Notes under the pieces: generated by a model
The model's database searches: none
Told to the model about the DNA's origin: nothing
What the model saw: only the letters and a program-made list of their open reading frames with translations
Shown here: positions 42,295 to 50,787 of the stretch, in pieces
Layout of the letters: every line of letters begins with the position of its first letter
Numbering within the stretch: the stretch's first letter is position 1
Made by a program: the position numbers and the translations under genes
Assembly: GCF_002879865.1 (NCBI RefSeq)
Contig: NZ_PNXY01000032.1
Span: forward strand, 1-64,000
From: Paraburkholderia rhynchosiae
GTDB taxonomy: Bacteria > Pseudomonadota > Gammaproteobacteria > Burkholderiales > Burkholderiaceae
Direction of reading: 5' to 3'
Length of the DNA: 64,000 nt

Positions 42295-44232
42295 CTACTG
42301 CGCGCGGCTCGACCCAACGGCGAGCGCCACACGTTCAGCGGCCTTCAGAGCTTCGTACGTGAGCTTGTATTCCGGCGTGCGACGCGCGGCTCGCGATTCC
42401 TTTAGCGTATCGCGCACGGTCGATCCGTCGGCTGTTTTCAGCAACGGATTCGCGCCGCGCGCGAGCAGCGCGCGAACCGCGTCGAGCTTACCGAGCGTCG
42501 CGGCAAGATGCAGCGCGGTCGTGCCGGTGTCCGGGTGCACGGCGTCGATTTCAGTCACCGAAGGCAGCAATGCTTCCAGCGTGCGCCGGTCGCCCGAGCG
42601 CGCGGCCCAATGCAACGGACGATAGCCTGTGTTGTCAGCGGTATTCGCATCGGCTTGCGCGGCGATCAAGGCGGCAACCGAACCGGCGCTCGCACTCGCG
42701 GCCGCCAGATGCAACGGTGAAAGCCCGGAGGTATCCGGCTGAGCCGGCGGCACACCGTACTCGATCAGTGCGCGAGTCAAATCAGCGTTGCCCGCAACGG
42801 CCGCGACATGCAGATGATTCCAGCGACCGGTCGGGTGCACCCAGCCGGCTTTCAAGGTGCCTCGCGTGATCGCGTCGCGCAATCCTTCAACAAAAGGCAA
42901 CGCCGCTTTCTGCGAGCGAATCGCGGTGACCTTCAACCATTGCGTCTCGACCGGTCCCGGCGCGACCGGGAGATACGCGCCACGCACAGCGGACAGGTTC
43001 GCGGCATCGCGTAACGCGACGACTTCCGCCCCACCCCGCGTAAGCCTCGCCTCGTATTGCGCGCTCGTGAGCGGTGCCTTGCCGGCGGCCGCCGGCGACG
43101 CCGGGTCCTGAGCGTGTGCGTCGATGTTATCGATCAATCCATCGCGATAGAGATTGATCGACTGATGCAGGTCGGCCAGTTCGGGTGTGGTCGCAGTGAG
43201 ATGCGTGACGAGCGGAGTCCAACTGGCGAGGAACCCGGCTAGCGCCTTGCCGCCTTCGTGTAGCTCGCCACTGACAATTCGCACACGCGTCTCTTCCAAC
43301 TTGTAGTCCGACAGCCCTTCGATGACTTCGCCGGCATCGTGCGTCGATGCGCCGTCCGTGTGCGGGATCGGCAATTGGAGCGCTTCGCGTAACGCCTCAC
43401 GGGCGCGCAACACGACCTCGACGCCTTCGTCATGCCCATAGCCTCGACCGCTAGCGGCCTTTAGCGCGTACTTGTCCACCTCGCCGAGCCGGTACATGCC
43501 GCGGCCGAGCGCGAACAATTGGCTGGCATCGTATGCGCCCCGGCTCGCATGGTGCGCCTGGCGAGCCGTCTGCACCTGCTGCCACATCAGGAGCGCGCGG
43601 TCCGAGCATTCGGACAGACCCTCGCGCATGTGATCGATGCAGGTCTTACGCAGCGAGCCATCGGTGGACATTTCGTGGCCGAGCGCCGCCACGTCGCGGT
43701 GAAATGCGGCTTTCGCGCTGCGCGGCAAGGTCCTGTCGATCCGGCTCGCCCACCTCGACATTACATCCCGTTCATCGGTCGTCAATGGGCGCCCTGGAAC
43801 CGGCGCGGGATAGTCCGGGCGGCCACCGCCACTCGCCGTGAATATGATCTCGGGTATTGGCGGGCGCGATAAGCCGTACTCGGCAGCGAGGTCGACAGGT
43901 GCCGGCAACGTGGGAGCCGTCGAACTACTCGCTGCGGCCGGCAGCCGTGGTGCGGTCGTTTGCGCGGCGGCTATGCGGGCATCGGTGCTTACGCCAGTCG
44001 TTCGATGCGGCGAAGGTGGCAAGGTGCCGCGCGGCTGCGGTTGTTGCTGCGGTTGTTGCTGCGCACGCGTGGACGGCGGTCTCAGCGCCGCAAACAGCGC
44101 CCCAGCCCGACTGCGCAGCGGTGAGCGCCTGCGTAGCGGCGTACCGGACGACGTCGATCCCGATTGGCTGTGCTCCGCAGCGTCGGCTGCGGCGTGCGTG
44201 AGTGGCGCGGATGGGCTATCGACACGTTTCAT
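42295..44232 (-). CDS. NEL-type E3 ubiquitin ligase domain with C-terminal ankyrin repeats (candidate effector)
   Basis: 645 residues, AGGA before the ATG. Residues 1-110 are a Ser/Thr/Pro/Gln-rich secretion-signal-like region with a QQQPQQQPQ run. Residues of about 150-430 match the IpaH/SspH/SlrP NEL fold. The catalytic motif ECSDR (Cys at about 209; CEDR in the known ligases) is followed by the conserved RGAYDASQLFALGRGMYRLG segment and then VEVVLRAREALREALQLP. Residues of about 468-605 are four ankyrin repeats (LSPLHLAAASA, YRPLHWAARSGD, TTALHLAATLGK). Known NEL effectors carry leucine-rich repeats before the NEL domain; here the binding module is ankyrin and comes after it. An hrpII box lies upstream. 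It probably ubiquitinates a host protein chosen by the ankyrin part. Confidence 0.82.
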   Translation of the reverse strand: MKRVDSPSAPLTHAAADAAEHSQSGSTSSGTPLRRRSPLRSRAGALFAALRPPSTRAQQQPQQQPQPRGTLPPSPHRTTGVSTDARIAAAQTTAPRLPAAASSSTAPTLPAPVDLAAEYGLSRPPIPEIIFTASGGGRPDYPAPVPGRPLTTDERDVMSRWASRIDRTLPRSAKAAFHRDVAALGHEMSTDGSLRKTCIDHMREGLSECSDRALLMWQQVQTARQAHHASRGAYDASQLFALGRGMYRLGEVDKYALKAASGRGYGHDEGVEVVLRAREALREALQLPIPHTDGASTHDAGEVIEGLSDYKLEETRVRIVSGELHEGGKALAGFLASWTPLVTHLTATTPELADLHQSINLYRDGLIDNIDAHAQDPASPAAAGKAPLTSAQYEARLTRGGAEVVALRDAANLSAVRGAYLPVAPGPVETQWLKVTAIRSQKAALPFVEGLRDAITRGTLKAGWVHPTGRWNHLHVAAVAGNADLTRALIEYGVPPAQPDTSGLSPLHLAAASASAGSVAALIAAQADANTADNTGYRPLHWAARSGDRRTLEALLPSVTEIDAVHPDTGTTALHLAATLGKLDAVRALLARGANPLLKTADGSTVRDTLKESRAARRTPEYKLTYEALKAAERVALAVGSSRAQ

Positions 44233-44382
44233 GGCTGTCCTGAGATCGGTTTGGCGTGCCGGTCAGCGATGCAATCGGGTGACCAACGCAGCGAGGCACA
44301 AAGGCACAACGCGAGTCCATGCTGCACACGGCCTGGACTCCCAGGCGGATCACCTGGGAGATTCCCCTCTGAATACGCGTCA

Positions 44383-44445
44383 AGTATCGCGATGTCTGCA
44401 CGACACGTAATCGAAAGCCAACGAAATCCGTGCTCCGTCAGCGAA
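44383..44445 (-). promoter_or_regulatory. hrpII box plus -10 for the NEL-ankyrin gene
   Basis: TTCG-N16-TTCG on the minus strand at 44422-44445, with GATACT (44383-44388) after 33 bases. The ATG is at 44232, so the leader is about 145 bases. Confidence 0.8.
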
Positions 44446-44472
44446 CCGGTTCAGCGACGTTCGAAGGGCTGG

Positions 44473-44532
44473 CCCTTCTTGCAGCCCTCCTTGCAGCCCT
44501 CCTTGCAGCCCTTCTTGCAGCCCTTCTTGCAG
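44473..44532. repeat. Five tandem 12-base repeats between divergent hrpII boxes
   Basis: Five head-to-tail copies of CCCTTCTTGCAG (two copies have a single T-to-C change) fill the middle of the interval between the divergent boxes at 44422-44445 and 44567-44590. Confidence 0.85.
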
Positions 44533-44566
44533 CGAGTGTGAGCGTGAGGCTGCACAGCGATGCTGT

Positions 44567-44628
44567 TTCGCCATCGTCGCTATCTATTCGGCGCATCTCC
44601 TTGCTCGCGGATCGCCGGTGAACACAAT
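44567..44628 (+). promoter_or_regulatory. hrpII box plus -10 for the coiled-coil effector gene
   Basis: TTCG-N16-TTCG at 44567-44590, with CACAAT (44623-44628) after 32 bases; the same hexamer precedes hpa2. The ATG is at 44700. Confidence 0.8.
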
Positions 44629-44699
44629 GGGCTCGTCACAGGCTCATGGGTCGCGTGTTACCCGCATTCGGTGAGCCGTCGCCCGACCAAAGGACGCTC

Positions 44700-46928
44700 A
44701 TGTTTCAGCCGATTCGGCCCACACAACGGCCTCACGACGTTCCCGAGCAGGATGCCGCACAGACGGGAGCACAAACCCGCGCTCAGCAGCCCGCGCAACA
44801 CAGACGCCGGTTGCGCGCCGGCGTGAATCCGCTAATCAGCCAATTGCCGACGCGGCCTTCAGCGACTGAAGGCGCGTCGTCATCGTCATTGGTCGAAGCG
44901 ACACCGGTCGCGCAACAACGCGCGGAGCCCGCGACCCGTGCCACCGTACTCGCTGCGAGGCAACGCGATATCGATGCAATACTCGCATCCGCCGATGAAA
45001 TCCGCGAGATCGAGACTCAGTTGCTCGCGCTAAAGACGCCCGCCCAGCCCGATGCACCCGATGCTCCGGCAATGTCGCAAGCCGAAGTCCAACAGGCCAT
45101 TGCGCGGCTCGAAGCACGCAACGATATCGCACAGCGCGCCGTCGCCACGCTCGGCAAGCAGTGCGAACAGGCGCGTGCGGTCGTCGAAAAACTGAATGCG
45201 TCGCTCGAAGAAAAGTCGAACCGCCTCGAACAATTGCATGAAGCCCGTACCGCCGACACCCCCGCCACGTCTCGTCCGTCGCCGGTCAGCACGAGCCGCG
45301 CCGAATTGCGCGCCGCGCACTCGCGACGTATCGCCGCATTGGGACACCAGGTCGATATGTTGAAGAGCAGCCGCAACAAGGCGGCGCGCGAAGCGCAAGC
45401 CGTCGCGAGCCGCGATACGCTGCGCGCATCGGCAACGGTCGGCACTTTCGAATCGATCGACTACGTGAGTCCAGAGTTCATCGTGAAGATCACCGAGTGG
45501 CTGCAGAGCCTGCAGCCACCGCAGGGTCGGAGTTCACGCCGCCCGGCGGACACCGAGCGCCACCTGCAGGAGGCCATAACCACCGCCTTCGATCGCATCG
45601 CGCAAATCGGCACGCAACCGCAAGCCGATCCGCAGCAGGCACTGCAAGCGTTCATGGCGCTAGTCCTGCATCCTCGGCTGAAACCGCTGTACCCGGTCGT
45701 CGAGCGCTTGCTGGTGGAGGATTTCGGCCGCAGCCTGCGCGTGTCGACGGTTGGCAGACGCGTGGGCCGAACAATGGACCAGATGAATTCGGTGCGCCGT
45801 TGGCTCAACGTGACGCCTGCGCAAATCACGACACGTTCGGTGCTCAAGGTGTTCACGAACGCGCGAGCGAATCTGCAAGCGGCCGTGCAGCGGCAGTCGC
45901 GCGGCGTGATGTTCGGCGACGTGCGGATCATGGGTCCGGAAATCGCGCGCGCCGTCGCTCAGCTCGACACGGTGATCGCGCAGCTCACCGAGCATCGCGC
46001 TGCGTTTCAGGCCATGCTCGAGGCGATGGAAAAACAGTTCACCACGATCATGGACATCGACGATGTCGAAGCGATGGGCCAGCGCGTGGCGCCGAAACTC
46101 GATGCTTATTACAAGGGCAAGATCGCCGAACTGAGCGCCGAGCGCAACCGGCTCACGCGCGAAGGCGTGCCGGGTGCGAAGACCGGCGAGCCAGAGACGG
46201 CCGGACCCGGTCAAAGCGGTGTCGACATTGACCAGCTGGAAATCCGAATTGGACGTCTGCAAGGAGAAATACTTCAATACGCGAACGAGCACAAGAAAGA
46301 GTTCGAGCACTACGCGAAGCTCGGCGCGCGTCATATGACGGTATCCGATGAAGTCGAGGACATCGGGCAACAACTGTCGGCGCATCGCGAGACGCTCAAG
46401 CATCTGCGCGAAGGCAGCAAAGCCCAGATGCGGGAGCGTGCGGCGCGCGGCAACCAGAGTGAACAGCTCGAAAACCGTCTCGGTCAACTATGGGAGAAAG
46501 TCATGCGCGATCCGGCGCTCCTGCAAGTGATCTCGCCTGCCGCGCTTGACCGCGTAGTCAAGGTGCATGTCGGGCAGACATCCGAGCAGATGCAAGCGCG
46601 GATGAGCAAGGTGATGCGCACAGGCACCTTCGTTTCGCGTGCCGCTGTGTTGCGCGTGATTGCCGAAGTGGCGCGTCATGAGGTGGAGCAACCTCGATCG
46701 GCGCTGCTGGCGCAAGATCGCGACGCGTTCGAGCGCGTTGCGCAAGGCTATCCGGGCGGGCGCATCGACGCACTCTGCCATCATGGACGCACCATCGGCC
46801 ACGGCGTGCGCAACAGTGCACGCGGCGTCGAGGACTCGCGCACGGGCACGAGCCAGTACGCGCTCGAATGGACACATGGCCAGGGTGCGCGTATCAGCCA
46901 CTTGCATCCGTGGATATCGCCGTATTGA
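44700..46928 (+). CDS. Large coiled-coil candidate type III effector
   Basis: 742 residues from the ATG at 44700 (AGGA upstream); an earlier ATG at 44646 is less likely because it lacks a ribosome-binding site. The first 100 residues are rich in Arg, Gln, Ser, Thr and Pro. Coiled coils occupy about 95-190 (with EQARAVVEKLNASLEEKS), 430-480 and 515-600. Between them is a globular region (about 260-420). The C-terminal 150 residues (LLQVISPAALDRVVKVHVG, then a His/Gly-rich end) form another compact part. No known catalytic motif was recognised. It shares a divergent HrpB-controlled promoter region with the NEL-ankyrin gene. Effector status is inferred; host function unknown. Confidence 0.7.
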   Translation: MFQPIRPTQRPHDVPEQDAAQTGAQTRAQQPAQHRRRLRAGVNPLISQLPTRPSATEGASSSSLVEATPVAQQRAEPATRATVLAARQRDIDAILASADEIREIETQLLALKTPAQPDAPDAPAMSQAEVQQAIARLEARNDIAQRAVATLGKQCEQARAVVEKLNASLEEKSNRLEQLHEARTADTPATSRPSPVSTSRAELRAAHSRRIAALGHQVDMLKSSRNKAAREAQAVASRDTLRASATVGTFESIDYVSPEFIVKITEWLQSLQPPQGRSSRRPADTERHLQEAITTAFDRIAQIGTQPQADPQQALQAFMALVLHPRLKPLYPVVERLLVEDFGRSLRVSTVGRRVGRTMDQMNSVRRWLNVTPAQITTRSVLKVFTNARANLQAAVQRQSRGVMFGDVRIMGPEIARAVAQLDTVIAQLTEHRAAFQAMLEAMEKQFTTIMDIDDVEAMGQRVAPKLDAYYKGKIAELSAERNRLTREGVPGAKTGEPETAGPGQSGVDIDQLEIRIGRLQGEILQYANEHKKEFEHYAKLGARHMTVSDEVEDIGQQLSAHRETLKHLREGSKAQMRERAARGNQSEQLENRLGQLWEKVMRDPALLQVISPAALDRVVKVHVGQTSEQMQARMSKVMRTGTFVSRAAVLRVIAEVARHEVEQPRSALLAQDRDAFERVAQGYPGGRIDALCHHGRTIGHGVRNSARGVEDSRTGTSQYALEWTHGQGARISHLHPWISPY

Positions 46929-46937
46929 AGCGCGCGC

Positions 46938-48335
46938 CTATTTCGCCTTCGCTTCGGGTTCGCCGCCCTGCCGCACGGCAATCGGCTCGACCACGCTGAA
47001 TAGCAGTAGCAAACACAGCAGCGCGGTGCCGACCATATAGAGAAACACGCTGGTCCAGCTGTATTTATCGAGCAGAATACCGACGACGAGCGGCGCGCAT
47101 GCGCCGCCGATCTGCCCGACGCAATTCACGATGCCAAACGCCGTCGGATAGGTCGACTTCGTCGCGAGGCCCATTGGGTACGCGGAATATCCCGCGAAGC
47201 CGATACCGAGCATGAGGCCCGCGAGCATCAGCGCGACGCCGAGATACGCGACGCTATCCGGCGCATCGACGAGCAGCAGCATCATCAGCATGGTGCCGAG
47301 CGCACCCAGCATCATCATCGGCTTGCGGCGGCCGCCCAGCAGGCGATCCGAAATGACGCCGCCGAGCATGTTGCCCGCCACCGCGCCGATGAATGGCGCC
47401 GACGCGAGAAAGCCCATTTTTACCGACGCAAAACCCTTCACCGTGACCAGATAGGTCGGCATCCACGACATGAAGATATTGCTGATACCGATCATGCAGC
47501 CATAGCCGATCGCGATGCCCAGAATATTCCACGAACCGAACACCTGGCGAATTGTCTCGAGTTGCGGAACACGTCTGGTGCGATTGATCGCATCCAGATA
47601 CGGAATGTGGGCCACTTCGTTGCGGCGCGACGTTTGCGCTCTGTGGCCCTGCTCCGGTGTATCGTCGGCGATATAGCGCTGTTCAGCGGCGGAACAGAAG
47701 CGGTTCTCGCCCGGCGAGTTAGTCACCAGAAACATCCATACGATCGCGAACAGAATGCCGGGGACCGCGAACACATAAAAGATCTCGCGCCATCCCCACA
47801 ACTGGATCACGACGATACACACCGACGGCACAATCAAGGGGCCAAGCTTCGACGCGGCGATCCACAATCCTGTCGCAGTGCCCTTCTCTTTCGCGGGAAA
47901 CCAGCGATTGATCACGTTCGTGCAGCCGATCCCCAACGGTCCTTCTGATAAGCCGAGACCGACACGATAGGCCTGCAACAGAAACACGGAAGATGTCGTT
48001 CCCATCAGGCCCGTGAAGATCGACGTGAGAATCATGAAGATCGAAAAGAGAAAGCCCGTGGTCTTTTCGCTGAGCCGCTTGTAGAGCAGGCCGACGGGTA
48101 TCTGCACAAAGCCGTACGCGAACGAGAACAGGCTCACGATCAGTCCGGCCTGCGTGTTCGTAATGCCGTATTCCTTCTTCAGGTATGGCAATGCAATGCC
48201 GAAATTGGCCCGGTCCGCGCAGGCAATCGCCCAGACGCAGAATATCAGCCCCATGACGATCCAACGGTGGCCTGTGCGCTTCTCTGCAATCGGCTCCGCT
48301 TTCGCCGCCGCGACAACACCTTCAGCATTGTTCAT
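46938..48335 (-). CDS. MFS transporter, anion:cation symporter family
   Basis: 465 residues from the ATG at 48335 (GGAGGG upstream), not the first ATG of the frame. Twelve membrane helices; the family motif region GPLGIGCTNVINRWFPAKE resembles the tartrate/phthalate/glucarate (ACS) permeases. It is divergent from a hydroxyacid dehydrogenase gene, suggesting uptake of an organic or sugar acid that the dehydrogenase then metabolises; the substrate is not determinable. Confidence 0.88.
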   Translation of the reverse strand: MNNAEGVVAAAKAEPIAEKRTGHRWIVMGLIFCVWAIACADRANFGIALPYLKKEYGITNTQAGLIVSLFSFAYGFVQIPVGLLYKRLSEKTTGFLFSIFMILTSIFTGLMGTTSSVFLLQAYRVGLGLSEGPLGIGCTNVINRWFPAKEKGTATGLWIAASKLGPLIVPSVCIVVIQLWGWREIFYVFAVPGILFAIVWMFLVTNSPGENRFCSAAEQRYIADDTPEQGHRAQTSRRNEVAHIPYLDAINRTRRVPQLETIRQVFGSWNILGIAIGYGCMIGISNIFMSWMPTYLVTVKGFASVKMGFLASAPFIGAVAGNMLGGVISDRLLGGRRKPMMMLGALGTMLMMLLLVDAPDSVAYLGVALMLAGLMLGIGFAGYSAYPMGLATKSTYPTAFGIVNCVGQIGGACAPLVVGILLDKYSWTSVFLYMVGTALLCLLLLFSVVEPIAVRQGGEPEAKAK

Positions 48336-48733
48336 AGTGAATCCCTCCGGACGTTCCGAACGGATATAGGTGTCACGCGGCACGTTCTCACGTTCTGTCT
48401 CCGATGTAGTTGAATCTTATTGTTCCCTTCTCTGATGAGAAGTGGCGAAGGAATGCCTGTTCCGACGCGTTTGATTCTGGCGGGGGCGCCATGTGCCGTC
48501 CAATCTTTTCTCGCTATTACTTGATGCCTGGATTGAATCGATACGCAGCGTGCCGCGGTGCGTTCGATCCGTGAATCAATTGATAGCGTTTTGGGATTGG
48601 ACGCAGCGGGGGAAAGGGCCCATCATCCGCCGACATTGCGACTGGATGCGCCTGTGCCGGGCACGGTGCGCCGTCAATCATCAACGACAGTTCGCTAACG
48701 ATAGTTCGCCAACGACAACAAGGAGCGCCCGAA
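48336..48733. other. Divergent control region of transporter and dehydrogenase genes
   Basis: About 400 bases without a gene between divergent transcription units. It probably holds both promoters and a binding site for the nearby LysR regulator, but I could not point to a clear T-N11-A site. Confidence 0.45.
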
Positions 48734-49687
48734 TTGAAACCGAGCATTCTGCAACTCAACCCGATTCTGATTCCCGCCATCAACGATAAGCTGGCCTCGC
48801 TCTATACCGTGCATCGCCTGTTCGAGCAGAACGATAAGGACGCCTATATCCGCGAACACGGCGCGTCGATCCGAGGCGTGATTACCGGCGGACACACAGG
48901 CATTTCCAACGACCTGATTCAACGGCTGCCCGCATTGGAAGTGATTGCGGTAAACGGCGTCGGCACGGATGCGGTCGATCTGCAATTCGCGCGGTCGCGC
49001 GGCATTCCGGTCACGGCGACGTTCGGCGCATTGACAGAAGATGTCGCCGATCTCGCGATCGGATTGATGCTGGCCGTGTGCCGCGAAATCTGTCCGGGCA
49101 ACGACTTCGTCAAATCGGGCAACTGGCAAAAGAACCCTCATCCGGGCGCATTGCCGCTGTCCCACCGTTTGAGTGGGAAGCGCGTGGGCATCGTCGGCAT
49201 GGGAAAGGTTGGCCGGGCGATTGCACAGCGCGCCAGCGCATTCGACTGCCCTATCACTTACATCGATTTGCGCCGTATGGACGATGTTGCGCATCCATTT
49301 GTCGCGGATCTGCTGTCGCTTGCGCGCGGTTGCGACATTCTCGTGCTGGCCGCTGCTGCCGATAAGGCGCAAGGCATCGTGAACGCGGCCGTGCTCGACG
49401 CGTTGGGCAGGAACGGCTACCTGATCAATGTGGCGCGCGGCAAGCTGGTGGTGGAAAGCGATCTCGTGGAAGCGTTGACAGCAGGCGTGATCGCGGGCGC
49501 GGGCCTCGATGTGTTCGTCGACGAACCGAATGTGCCGCCCGCACTCTGCGACATGGACCGCGTCGTTTTGCAGGCGCATCGTGCGAGCGCCACGGTTGAG
49601 TCGCGCACGGCGATGGGTGAAATGGTGCTCGGGAGCCTCGCGAAGGCGCTCGCCGGACAACGTCCGGAAGGCAGCCTGACTACCTGA
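48734..49687 (+). CDS. D-2-hydroxyacid dehydrogenase (NAD(P)-dependent)
   Basis: 317 residues from a TTG start with AAGGAG upstream. The Rossmann motif is VGIVGMGKVGRA. The catalytic set is visible as Arg in NVARGKLV, Glu in VDEPNVP and His in LQAHRAS. This is the hydroxypyruvate/glyoxylate reductase branch of the D-2-hydroxyacid dehydrogenases. The LysR gene follows after 52 bases. Confidence 0.92.
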   Translation: MKPSILQLNPILIPAINDKLASLYTVHRLFEQNDKDAYIREHGASIRGVITGGHTGISNDLIQRLPALEVIAVNGVGTDAVDLQFARSRGIPVTATFGALTEDVADLAIGLMLAVCREICPGNDFVKSGNWQKNPHPGALPLSHRLSGKRVGIVGMGKVGRAIAQRASAFDCPITYIDLRRMDDVAHPFVADLLSLARGCDILVLAAAADKAQGIVNAAVLDALGRNGYLINVARGKLVVESDLVEALTAGVIAGAGLDVFVDEPNVPPALCDMDRVVLQAHRASATVESRTAMGEMVLGSLAKALAGQRPEGSLTT

Positions 49688-49739
49688 TGCCTCGCGAGGC
49701 GCCGGGTGTCCAGATCGAGCGGCAACGTCCGCACCTATA

Positions 49740-50675
49740 ATGACCGTCGACTTCCCCATCCATGTCGATACAAGAATGCTCGATCTCGGACAAGTGCGTT
49801 GCTTCGTCGCCGCGGCGACAGAATTGAATTTCAGACGCGCTGCCGCGCTGCTGAACATGACACAGCCGCCTTTAAGCAGACAGATCCAGTTGCTCGAAGA
49901 CAACCTGGGCGTGAAGCTCTTCGAGCGCATTGGCCGCACCGTCAAGTTGACGGCGGAAGGCGGAGTCTTTCTCGCGGACGCTACACGTCTGCTCAATCTT
50001 GCCGAGCAGGCCGAGAGCACTGTGCGGCGCGCGAGCAAGGGCAAGACGGGACGCGTGCGCATCGGCTTCACCGGCGCGGCCGGCTACGAGTTGATTCCCG
50101 AATTGCTGGTAGCCGCCGCCGACGTGTTGCCCGACATCGACGTCGTATTGCTCGAACTGGTCTCGGCCGCGCAGATCGAGGCCTTCGCGGCGAATGCAAT
50201 CGACCTTGGCTTTCTGCGGCCATTACCGTCGAGGCAGAAGCTGGAGTTTCTTCTCGTCGATGAAGAGCCGTTGATTGTGGCGCTGCCAAAGCGGCATACG
50301 TTGTGTCTATTTGAGCAGATTGAGTTGAAGCAGCTCGATGATCAGCCGTTCATCATGCATTCGCCCGTGCAGGGGAAGTACTTTCATGATCGCATCATGG
50401 GTATGCTTGCCGCGCAAGGTGTGAATCTGAACATCGCGCAGTACATCGATCAGACGCCGACTATTCTGTCGCTCGTTCGTGCGGGGTTGGGGTTGGCGAT
50501 TTTGCCGGCGTCCGCGCAGCGGTTTCATTACGACGATGTGGAGTTTCGATTTATCGCGGGTGGGTCGGTTCCGGCTGAAATGAGCATGGCGTGGCGGGCA
50601 GATCAGGATAATCCGGCTGTCGGCGCTTTTCGGTTGATGGCGGGGGAGTATTTTCTTAACAAGGGGCGGGGTTGA
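49740..50675 (+). CDS. LysR-type transcriptional regulator
   Basis: 311 residues. The N-terminal winged helix-turn-helix (ELNFRRAAALLNMTQPPLSR) is typical, followed by a periplasmic-binding-like effector domain. A second in-frame Met at 49776 (MLDLGQVRCF) may be the real start, since LysR proteins usually begin close to this motif. It probably controls the dehydrogenase and/or transporter genes. Confidence 0.92.
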   Translation: MTVDFPIHVDTRMLDLGQVRCFVAAATELNFRRAAALLNMTQPPLSRQIQLLEDNLGVKLFERIGRTVKLTAEGGVFLADATRLLNLAEQAESTVRRASKGKTGRVRIGFTGAAGYELIPELLVAAADVLPDIDVVLLELVSAAQIEAFAANAIDLGFLRPLPSRQKLEFLLVDEEPLIVALPKRHTLCLFEQIELKQLDDQPFIMHSPVQGKYFHDRIMGMLAAQGVNLNIAQYIDQTPTILSLVRAGLGLAILPASAQRFHYDDVEFRFIAGGSVPAEMSMAWRADQDNPAVGAFRLMAGEYFLNKGRG

Positions 50676-50716
50676 GGGTTGGGTTTGCCGTTGTTGTTGG
50701 CCTTTGCTTGAGCCGC

Positions 50717-50757
50717 GGTGGTCTATTGGCGTTGCCCCTATGCGGGGCGGCACCACC
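50717..50757. terminator. Possible bidirectional terminator
   Basis: Two nested arms, GGTGGT/ACCACC outside and GCCCC/GGGGC around a TATGC loop, separated by unpaired bases, between the convergent LysR and dioxygenase genes. No T-run. Confidence 0.3.
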
Positions 50758-50787
50758 AACAGCAACAGCAGCAGCAAAACCACACCC

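Noticed and set aside
48691..48708. Two TTCG words upstream of the hydroxyacid dehydrogenase gene
   Set aside because: Their starts are 14 bases apart, not 20, so this is not an hrpII box.
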